NCBI GenBank assembly: GCA_028868235.1
Contig: JAGWUW010000189.1
Span: 1 to 5,668, forward strand
Direction: 5' to 3'
Source of the DNA: Betaproteobacteria bacterium
GTDB taxonomy: Bacteria; Pseudomonadota; Gammaproteobacteria; Burkholderiales; Rhodocyclaceae
Length of the DNA stretch: 5,668 nt
The position numbers and the translations under genes are program-made. The notes under the pieces are model-generated. The model worked only from the letters and a program-made list of their open reading frames with translations, did no database searches and was not told the DNA's origin. This document shows, piece by piece, positions 1 through 5,668 of this stretch (position 1 is its first letter; the number at the start of each line of letters is the position of its first letter).

Positions 1-1087
1 CGAACTGGGAAATCACCCGCCCGGGAATGATGGCGGCGTTGTCGTCGAGGTGGAACTCAACCGGGAAATCCTTGCCCTGATGCTTCCAGACCGCCAGCGG
101 CGGCCCTTTACCATCCGGCGCCTTGGCGACCACGAAGAGCGTATCGCCGGCGGCGACCTTGTCGCGCAGCTTCGGCGACAGGCTCACCACGCCCCCGACC
201 ACCGCACCGAAAGCGGCTGGCGAAGGTTCGGCCTCGGGTTTCTTGCCGGACATGACGGCCTCGGCTTCAGCGATATTCGCATCGGCCAGCTTGCTGTCCA
301 TCGACTCCGGTTGCGCCGCCGCCTTCATGCGCTTCCAGAGGGCGATCGCGCCCTTGTAGTCTTTCCGGTCGAAGGCCTCGCTGCCGGCCAGGGCCAGCGC
401 TTTGACGTGCTTGGGATCGACGGCCAGCGCCCGTTTGACGATGTCCCGGCCCGCTGCGTCCCACTGGCGATCCTTGGCCATCACATGGGCGTCCGCCCAG
501 TCGGCCAGCATGGTCGCATCGGCCGGCAGCAGGGCCGCCGCCTTGGCATAGGCGCCATCCGCCTCGGCAAAGCGTCGCAGTTCGCCATAGGTCTTGGCCA
601 GCAGCAGCCAGCCTTCGCCATTCTTCGGGTCGGCCTCCATCTTGTCGGCCAGGCGCTTCACCACGGTATTGAGATCGCCACCCTTGGTGTTGGCGGGCGC
701 CGGCCCGGCTCCGGTCGTGAGCGGCGGAATGGGCGGCATCGCGTCGGGAACGGCCACCGTTCCCGGCCGGAAAAAGCTGAAGTAGACGACGATACCGAGC
801 ACCAGGATGCCTGCCGAAATCATCCACACCCGCTTGTCCAGGGCAGCTTGCGGCGCTGCCGCAGCGGGGGAGCCGAGCAACGACGCATGCAGGGTGGCCT
901 GCCGGCGGTCGAATTCATCCTGATCAATTTGCCCCGCCGCTCTCGCCAGCAGCAATTCGCGCAAGGCGCCGCCGATATCGTCCGCTGCCGCGGGCGAAGT
1001 CTTGCGTGCCGACCACTTGCCCAGCCCCCACAGCAACAGGAGCGACAGGACAATACTGGCAATACCGATATAAACCGCAAACATCAT
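1..1087 (-). CDS. ccmI: c-type cytochrome biogenesis protein CcmI (CycH-like), 3' end outside window
   Basis: The frame is open from ATG at 1087 to the window edge: 362 codons, no stop. CcmI binds the C-terminus of apocytochrome c in the periplasm and presents it to the CcmF/CcmH haem-ligation machinery (System I). The family layout is visible. TM helix 1 spans about residues 3-22, followed by a charged loop with a heptad-like stretch (ALRELLLARAAGQIDQDEF, 41-59). TM helix 2 spans about 87-106, then a Pro-rich spacer (112-135). TPR-type helices occupy about 140-275, with WLLLAKTYGELRRFAEADGAY as the clearest unit. The C-terminal CcmI domain starts near 292 (VSLSPKLRDKVAAGDTLFVVAK, then LAVWK and FHLDDNAAIIPG). 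Family members are usually about 400 residues, so only some tens are missing. A second ATG at 1084 is an equally possible start, and the ribosome site is weak (GGGTAA). It lies 54 bases after the barrel gene on the same strand and is probably cotranscribed. The neighbour upstream is not ccmH, which is unusual. Confidence 0.9.
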   Translation of the reverse strand, partial: MMFAVYIGIASIVLSLLLLWGLGKWSARKTSPAAADDIGGALRELLLARAAGQIDQDEFDRRQATLHASLLGSPAAAAPQAALDKRVWMISAGILVLGIVVYFSFFRPGTVAVPDAMPPIPPLTTGAGPAPANTKGGDLNTVVKRLADKMEADPKNGEGWLLLAKTYGELRRFAEADGAYAKAAALLPADATMLADWADAHVMAKDRQWDAAGRDIVKRALAVDPKHVKALALAGSEAFDRKDYKGAIALWKRMKAAAQPESMDSKLADANIAEAEAVMSGKKPEAEPSPAAFGAVVGGVVSLSPKLRDKVAAGDTLFVVAKAPDGKGPPLAVWKHQGKDFPVEFHLDDNAAIIPGRVISQF

Positions 1088-1141
1088 TTTTCAGTTACCC
1101 GTTGTTCCAGGAAATCCCTGGGGAAAAAGATTGGTCCTGCC
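1088..1141 (-). other. 54-base gap between barrel gene and ccmI, with a small inverted repeat
   Basis: The gap holds one short inverted repeat: CCAGG at 1107-1111 and CCTGG at 1117-1121, with a 5-base loop. Read on the minus strand it is followed by AACAACGGG, not by a T run, so it does not look like an intrinsic terminator. The only T run (TTTTT, minus strand) comes before the hairpin. A weak GGGTAA sits shortly before the ccmI start. I see no convincing -10/-35 pair. The gap therefore fits readthrough within one operon, possibly with a mild RNA processing or attenuation element. Confidence 0.4.
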
Positions 1142-3643
1142 TCAGCGGAAGTCCCAGCGCATGCCGAGATAGAGATATTCGCGCTTGTTGGTTCCGGCGT
1201 TGATCCCGGTGGTTTTCTGATCCGAAAAACCGATCTCGCTCTCGACGAACATCCTACTACGCCATTGATAGCCCAGTTTGATGCTGGGTGTGAAATTGGT
1301 CTGCCCACTGCCGTTATCGCTCTTCGACGAGAAATAGCGCAGGTTGCCCTCGAGGCGCCACACCTCGGCGAAAGGGAAAATGTAGTTCAGTCCGTAGTTC
1401 TGCCCGGTAAAACCGCCGCCGCTGTAATAGCTGGCCATCGCGACGCCGACGCCGCCAGTGACGAACAGATTGGTGCCGATGGCCTGTGTGGTATAGGTAT
1501 TAGTCCGCCCCTGGCTGCTCTGGCCGGCGGCGCAGGTGTTGTTGTTCGGATCGTAGGAGGTGCCGGCGCACATCTGCGAAATGGGCACGTCGCCGAGCGG
1601 GCCGCCGACGCAGATAGGATCGTTGGGGTCCAGGGCGTTGAAACCGAGACTCTTGCAGACCTGGTTCAACTGGAGCACCGCATTGGCGCCGCTGACCTTG
1701 GAAGCGCGGTAGTCAAAGCCGAACTGCCACTTGTCGCCGACCGGGATCGTCACCCCGGTGCCGAACATCTGCATGGTCGGCGTCGAGTCGACCACCAGTT
1801 GCCGCGACTGATCGAGCCCGAAATTGCTGACCAGGCCGTTGACCGTGGTGACGCCCAGCGCGTAGGTATTGGGCAAGGCATTGCTCAGACTGTAGGACGG
1901 ACTTTTTCGGTAGTCGTAGTTGATGAAGTAATTGTTGCCCCAGCGGTCGATATAGTTGCCCTGCACCATGCCGATATTCAGCCCCTTGTAGAGCACGTCG
2001 TAATCGAGCACACCGAAGGCGTTGAACTGGCCGTCGAAGTAGCGGAATTCGCTGCCCACCGCCCGACGATTCAGGTAACCGTCCAGCGTTTGCTCGATGG
2101 CGTACAGGCTGGCGCCCGGGCGACCGACCTGGGGCAGATACTCGACACTGCCGCCGTAGAACTGCTTGTTGGCTGGCATGTTGAAGCCGCCGAAGCCGAT
2201 TGAGTTGAACTCGACGGAGGTACCGGCCACCGCGCCGATTTTCCAGTCCGAGCCCAGATTGTAGCTACCGGTCAAACCATCAAAGCGCTCGAGCACCCCG
2301 GCGCCATTCGGATTCTGGCGACCGGCTCGGACGAAATACCCAACCTCCCGGTCAGTTCTTTCAGCGTAGGCCGAATAAATCCGGTTGTAATCGCGATTGG
2401 CACGCAGGAAATCCCGGCTATCCGTATCGCGGAACACGATGCGGGTATCGGTCACCGCATCCCGCAAGCGGGCAGTGAAGCTCAGGGACGAAACCAGCAT
2501 GTCCTGGTCCTTGGTCGTGGGCCCTGAGTCCTGTTTGGACTGACCGTTGAACCAGTACGAAGACAGGCTGCCGTACACCATCCACTCGGCCGGCTTGTCG
2601 TCGCGTGCCACGCGGGAAACCGGACGCCGCGCCGGCTCGGTCTTTGGCAGATCGGCCAGGCGCTGGCGGACTTTCGGCGCCTCGCTGCCATTGGGGAACA
2701 GCTTCAGGTACAGCTCGTATTCGGCCCGCGCCTTGGCGATTTCGCCATTCTTCTCGCGCACCTCGCCGAGCAGGGCCTGCGCCCCTTCCGTCTGCCGATT
2801 GGCCGGCAGGCCGAGCAGGCGGTTCAGGCGGTTGATGGCCTTCGGATAGTCGCCCTTGGCAAAAGCCTCCTTCGCCTCGGCGATGAATCCCTGCGCCAGT
2901 TCCTCGACCCGCTCCGGCGGCATGGGGGCTGGCGATTCAGCCGGCTTGACCGCATCCGGAGTCTGTACCGGAGCGGTCGCCGGCGGGCTGGAAGGTTCGA
3001 CGACCGGTGCCGGTGCGGCCGGCAGCTTTACTACCGCAGGTTTTTCCGGGAGGGCCTGCGCTTTGGCCTTGCTCTTGCCTGCAGGGGCCGGCACCGGAAC
3101 CACAGGCGGCTTGATCTCGGCGGGGGCCTCAGTGGATGGCGGCGTTACCGGCGCGGCCGGTTGGGGAGCGGCCGGCGGCTTGCGTTTGCCTTCAGGCAAG
3201 GGAATGGTGATCACGATGCTGCGCGCGTCGCCGCCGGGAGTGAGCGTATAACGCACCGGCTTGTCGAAGGAGATCAACAGGCCGTTGATCAATTCCGGGT
3301 AGGAGAGCTTGAAACGGGGAACGAGATCGCTCGGCGGCGAGCGCAAGGTCTCCTGCATCACATCGCTCTCCTGGAAGCCCGGCTTCACCACGCGAAAGAA
3401 GACGCGCAGAAATTTCGCTTCGTGTTCCGGACCATGCCGCAGATACTGGATTTCCGAGCCAAAGCGAATGACGATCTGGGCATTGTCGTCGACCTGGGTG
3501 ATGTCGATGGCCTCGATGACGTTCGCGACTGCCCCCTTGGCAAGCAGCAGACCTACGAACAGGAACAAAAACACACGCAGAACATGTTTAAACCGGCGAC
3601 AAATCCTGCCCCTCAAGAGTGCAAAGCAATTCGTATTCAACAT
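1142..3643 (-). CDS. Outer-membrane beta-barrel protein with N-terminal beta domain, Pro-rich linker and TPR region
   Basis: This 833-residue protein starts at ATG 3643. A signal peptide is clear: Arg-rich n-region, hydrophobic core about 21-36 (VLRVFLFLFVGLLL), and an AVA-N cleavage site near 40. Residues 41-150 form a small beta-rich domain that weakly resembles AMIN-type domains (IEAIDITQ, AQIVIRF, RSIVITIPLP). Residues 151-243 are a Pro/Ala-rich linker. Residues 247-333 are TPR-like (AKEAFAKGDYPKAINRLNRL, then KARAEYELYLKLFPNG). From about 353 to the end, alternating aromatic and polar strands with Gly/Asn/Asp-rich turns (WMVYGSLSSYW, GSEFRYFDGQFNAFGVLDYD, LYLGMRWDFR) indicate a barrel of about 480 residues, plausibly about 20 strands. 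It has no haem motif. The mature protein's only cysteines are four, in one loop (663, 678, 692, 704). The last residue is Arg after Phe, unlike the usual terminal Phe. It overlaps the cytochrome gene by one base. I do not recognise a named family. A porin partner for the cytochrome is the favoured role; a polysaccharide- or cytochrome-export barrel with TPRs is the alternative. Confidence 0.85.
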   Translation of the reverse strand: MLNTNCFALLRGRICRRFKHVLRVFLFLFVGLLLAKGAVANVIEAIDITQVDDNAQIVIRFGSEIQYLRHGPEHEAKFLRVFFRVVKPGFQESDVMQETLRSPPSDLVPRFKLSYPELINGLLISFDKPVRYTLTPGGDARSIVITIPLPEGKRKPPAAPQPAAPVTPPSTEAPAEIKPPVVPVPAPAGKSKAKAQALPEKPAVVKLPAAPAPVVEPSSPPATAPVQTPDAVKPAESPAPMPPERVEELAQGFIAEAKEAFAKGDYPKAINRLNRLLGLPANRQTEGAQALLGEVREKNGEIAKARAEYELYLKLFPNGSEAPKVRQRLADLPKTEPARRPVSRVARDDKPAEWMVYGSLSSYWFNGQSKQDSGPTTKDQDMLVSSLSFTARLRDAVTDTRIVFRDTDSRDFLRANRDYNRIYSAYAERTDREVGYFVRAGRQNPNGAGVLERFDGLTGSYNLGSDWKIGAVAGTSVEFNSIGFGGFNMPANKQFYGGSVEYLPQVGRPGASLYAIEQTLDGYLNRRAVGSEFRYFDGQFNAFGVLDYDVLYKGLNIGMVQGNYIDRWGNNYFINYDYRKSPSYSLSNALPNTYALGVTTVNGLVSNFGLDQSRQLVVDSTPTMQMFGTGVTIPVGDKWQFGFDYRASKVSGANAVLQLNQVCKSLGFNALDPNDPICVGGPLGDVPISQMCAGTSYDPNNNTCAAGQSSQGRTNTYTTQAIGTNLFVTGGVGVAMASYYSGGGFTGQNYGLNYIFPFAEVWRLEGNLRYFSSKSDNGSGQTNFTPSIKLGYQWRSRMFVESEIGFSDQKTTGINAGTNKREYLYLGMRWDFR

Positions 3644-3652
3644 CAGTTCCAA
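3641..3652 (-). promoter_or_regulatory. Stop-start overlap (TGATG) with weak ribosome site: translational coupling
   Basis: On the minus strand the cytochrome stop TGA (3645-3643) shares its A with the ATG (3643-3641) of the barrel gene. A short GGA (3650-3648) lies four bases before the ATG, inside the last cytochrome codons. That is a weak, closely spaced ribosome site, so initiation probably depends on ribosomes finishing the cytochrome. An in-frame TTG at 3652 could extend the protein by three residues. I prefer the ATG because the overlap is the classic coupling form. Confidence 0.75.
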
Positions 3653-5668
3653 GCGCTATACGGACGACCGAGGGAACCCAGCGGCTTATGGCAGCCAGAG
3701 GAAGAGCAATCCTTTCCTGCCGAGTTATGGTGGCGGCTTCCACGGGTTATTTTCTGCATTGACCCCAGGTAGGGAGATGCACTGTCATGACAGGTTGCAC
3801 ACAACGTTTGCATGGTGCCGTGATTCATTCTTTCGGTTGTGAATGCGGCAGTGCTGGTGTGGCACAGCGAACACTCGTTCCCCGGCATCCCGGCCGGGCT
3901 GGTCGTCGGAATGTGGTTGGAGGGCTTGCCCAGCACCCCGGTGTAAGTCCCTGTATGGCAAGTCTGGCAGGTACCGGTGGCGATGCCGGTATGCGCATAG
4001 GGCAACTTCATCGGCGACCATGTCGTGGTGTTGTGACAGGTGTCGCAAGTCGTCGTTGTCGGCAAGTGCGCTGCAGACTTGATGTCGATATTGGGATAGG
4101 CACCGCTATGGCAATTGGCACAGACGGTCGCTCCGGCATGCGCATAAGGCGTGATCAAAGGCAGCCAGGCAATGCCGGTACGATGGCAGACGTTGCAATC
4201 CTGGCCGCCCGGCGGCGGGATGTGCAAGGCCGGTTTGCCGGCTGCCGCCGTACCGTTATGGCAGGTCGAGCAACCGCTGGTGATGCCGGTGTGGGCAAAA
4301 GTGGTCGGTTTCCAGGCTGTCGTCGAATGGCAGATTTCACACGACTGCGTAGTCGGAATGTGCGTCACCGGCTTGCTTTGCGCATTCACCGCCGAATAGG
4401 CACCATTGTGGCAATTGGCGCAGCTGCCGGCCGGCGTCGTGGTGCCGTTGTGCGCCATCGAAGCCGGGGCGAAAGCGGTGGTGTTCTTGTGGCAGGTGTC
4501 GCAGGTCGCCGTCGTCGGGATGTGCGTCGTCGGCTTGCCCAGCGCATTGGTCCCGTTGTGACAGGTCGCGCAACTGCCGGCGACCACGCCGGTATGGTTG
4601 AACGTCCCGGTCGCCCAGGTCGTCGTCGAGTTATGGCAGGTGCTGCACTGGGCCGTCGTCGGGATATGGGTCGCCGGCTTGATCTGGGCGTTTTGCGCGA
4701 CATAGGCGCCGCTGTGGCAGGTCGAACAGCTGGTCAAACCGGTGTGATTCATTGTCGCCGGTGCCCAGGCGGTGGTGTTCTTGTGGCAGGTATCGCACTG
4801 GCCGGTCACCGGGATGTGTGTCGTCGGCTTGGCCAGGGCATTGACCGCGACATAGCCGCCACCGTGACAGGTCGAGCAATTGCCGGTCGCTACCGGGCCG
4901 GCCGTCCCGGTATGGCTCATCGCCGCCGGACGGAACGCCGTGTAGTTCTTGTGGCAGGTGTCACATTGCGCCGTCGTCGGGATGTGCGTCGTCGGCTTGC
5001 CCAGCGCCGTCGTCCCGTTATGGCAGGTCGAGCAAGTACCGACTGCGTTTGCCGCATGGACAAAGGTCGCCGTTGCCCAGGTCGTGGTCGACGTATGGCA
5101 GGTATCGCACTGTGCTGTAGTCGCCACGTGTGTCGTCGGCTTGACCTGGGCATTGATGGCCAGATAGGTGCCGCTGTGGCAGGTCGAGCAATTGCCGGCA
5201 ACCGCTACGCTGCCTGTCGCGTGATTCATCCTGGCCGGCGCAAAGGCAACATAGTTGGTGTGGCAGTCGTCGCAGGCATTACCGGCCGTCGGCAGATGGG
5301 AACCCGGCTTGCCCAGGGCATTGGTGCCGTTGTGACAGGTGCCGCAGGTGTGGCCACCCATGGTCACGCCGTTGTGCGCATAGGTAGTCGGTTTCCAGGC
5401 CACGGTGCCGTGGCAGGTGTCGCAGGACTGGGTGCCGGTCGGGATGTGCGTCGCTGTCTTGGCTTGGGCATTGACCGCGACATAGCTGCCGTTGTGGCAG
5501 TTCAGGCAGTTGTTGGCCGTGCCGGCATGGTTCATCGTCGCCGGGGCGAAGGCGGTGTAGGAGTTGTGACAGGTGTCGCACTGCGCCGTGGTCGGAATGT
5601 GCGTCGTCGGCTTGGGCAGGCCGGAGCCGCCCGCCTTGTGGCAGGTGTCGCAGGTGCCGACGGCCGTG
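3643..5668 (-). CDS. Giant multihaem c-type cytochrome, tandem dihaem modules, 5' end outside window
   Basis: The frame is open from the window edge to TGA at 3643, giving 674 residues. No true start is visible: the repeat pattern and two haem motifs lie upstream of the first internal ATG (5535). It contains 25 CXXCH motifs (mostly CDTCH and CSTCH, also CLNCH, CDDCH, CEICH, CNVCH and CSLCH) and a final CX4CH (CSSSGCH). That is 26 covalent haem sites, about one per 26 residues. Each two-haem module also has a His in a K-P-T-T-H-I-P type stretch and another in an N-H-T-G or A-H-T-G type stretch, which suggests bis-His ligation of every haem. The rest is rich in Thr, Ala, Gly and Asn, as in extended, exported haem proteins. 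There is no membrane segment. Export signal, lipobox and total haem count lie beyond the window. Expected location is the periplasm or cell surface, with a role in long-range electron transfer. The next gene encodes a barrel and the one after that a cytochrome maturation factor, which supports real haem loading. No named homologue (OmcS, OmcZ, MtrA) is recognisable. Confidence 0.93.
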   Translation of the reverse strand, partial: TAVGTCDTCHKAGGSGLPKPTTHIPTTAQCDTCHNSYTAFAPATMNHAGTANNCLNCHNGSYVAVNAQAKTATHIPTGTQSCDTCHGTVAWKPTTYAHNGVTMGGHTCGTCHNGTNALGKPGSHLPTAGNACDDCHTNYVAFAPARMNHATGSVAVAGNCSTCHSGTYLAINAQVKPTTHVATTAQCDTCHTSTTTWATATFVHAANAVGTCSTCHNGTTALGKPTTHIPTTAQCDTCHKNYTAFRPAAMSHTGTAGPVATGNCSTCHGGGYVAVNALAKPTTHIPVTGQCDTCHKNTTAWAPATMNHTGLTSCSTCHSGAYVAQNAQIKPATHIPTTAQCSTCHNSTTTWATGTFNHTGVVAGSCATCHNGTNALGKPTTHIPTTATCDTCHKNTTAFAPASMAHNGTTTPAGSCANCHNGAYSAVNAQSKPVTHIPTTQSCEICHSTTAWKPTTFAHTGITSGCSTCHNGTAAAGKPALHIPPPGGQDCNVCHRTGIAWLPLITPYAHAGATVCANCHSGAYPNIDIKSAAHLPTTTTCDTCHNTTTWSPMKLPYAHTGIATGTCQTCHTGTYTGVLGKPSNHIPTTSPAGMPGNECSLCHTSTAAFTTERMNHGTMQTLCATCHDSASPYLGSMQKITRGSRHHNSAGKDCSSSGCHKPLGSLGRPYSAWN
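3802..5652 (-). repeat. Tandem array of about 150-base dihaem modules, two alternating types
   Basis: Twelve full modules of 50-56 residues precede a divergent terminal one (3643-3801). Each runs from one CXXCH through a K-P-x-x-H stretch, a second CXXCH, an aromatic residue (W or F) and an N-H or A-H. Type L has N-G-T-x-A-L-G-K-P after its first haem; type V has G-x-Y-V-A-V-N-A-Q-x-K-P and is four residues longer there. From the 5' side the order is L V L V L V V L V L V L, then the terminal module. Approximate first-haem positions are 5652, 5508, 5346, 5190, 5034, 4878, 4728, 4572, 4422, 4272, 4122 and 3969. Similarity is visible in the DNA too, including a 23-base exact match between modules (4769-4791 and 4475-4497), so recombination between units is plausible. 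Confidence 0.9.

Noticed and set aside
267..1080. Two shorter minus-strand frames (267-827 and 820-1080) that could suggest a broken gene
   Set aside because: They are out-of-frame shadows. The true ccmI frame is continuous from 1087 to the window edge, with two TM helices, TPRs and the CcmI C-terminal domain, so there is no frameshift.
1107..1121. Hairpin CCAGG-5-CCTGG as a transcription terminator
   Set aside because: The stem is five pairs and no T run follows on the minus strand.
1142..1150. Barrel gene ends in Phe-Arg rather than Phe: possible truncation or frameshift
   Set aside because: The last strand (YLYLGMRWDFR) is complete and the stop falls where barrel proteins end, so a variant C-terminal signal is more likely than damage.
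50..2203. A 717-codon open frame on the plus strand, antisense to ccmI and the barrel gene
   Set aside because: It spans two minus-strand genes and the gap between them. Its translation is rich in Arg, Gly, Ala, His and Gln with no domain, while both opposite frames show clear family or fold signatures. In GC-rich DNA such antisense frames arise from codon bias.
3643..3652. TTG at 3652 as the start of the barrel gene
   Set aside because: It adds only three residues to a signal peptide that is already complete, and the ATG at 3643 forms the typical TGATG overlap.
3161..3842. Overlapping plus-strand frames of 177-203 codons around the cytochrome-barrel junction
   Set aside because: They lie opposite the signal peptide, beta domain and terminal haem module, show no recognisable domain, and have no ribosome site of note.
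3643..5535. ATG at 5535 as the start of the cytochrome
   Set aside because: The same frame continues upstream for 44 codons to the window edge with two further CXXCH motifs and the same module pattern, and there is no signal peptide after this ATG.
3802..5652. Regular repeats as a CRISPR array or a non-coding satellite
   Set aside because: The period is about 150 bases and imperfect, there are no short identical repeats with unique spacers, and every unit is in frame and carries haem motifs.

Overview
The window reads as one high-GC, minus-strand operon fragment with three genes, transcribed from right to left: a very large multihaem c-type cytochrome (5' end beyond position 5668), an outer-membrane beta-barrel protein with a TPR domain, and a CcmI-type cytochrome c maturation protein (3' end beyond position 1). 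The Gram-negative cell plan (cleavable signal peptide, outer-membrane barrel, System I cytochrome maturation), the GC-rich codon use and the general look of the proteins suggest a betaproteobacterium, possibly from the Rhodocyclales or Gallionellales. That placement is inferred from memory of similar proteins, not from a search.

Positions 5668-3643 encode 674 residues of a cytochrome built almost wholly of about 50-residue modules with two haem sites each. Thirteen modules are visible, with 25 CXXCH motifs and one terminal CX4CH, so 26 predicted haems. Each module also has two histidines outside the haem motifs, nearly all at fixed places, so every haem can have a distal His ligand. Two module types alternate, with one chimeric module where the alternation breaks.

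Positions 3643-1142 encode an 833-residue secreted protein. It has a signal peptide, a small beta-rich domain, a Pro/Ala-rich linker, a TPR region and a C-terminal barrel of about 480 residues. Its ATG shares one base with the cytochrome stop codon (TGATG), so the two are probably translationally coupled. Positions 1087-1 encode 362 residues of CcmI, after a 54-base gap that holds no convincing terminator.

The simplest joint reading is a porin-cytochrome type system: a haem-rich electron carrier, an outer-membrane partner that could hold or export it, and a factor that delivers apocytochrome for haem attachment. An extracellular electron transfer role is inference. The sequence itself shows the haem array, the barrel and the coupling.
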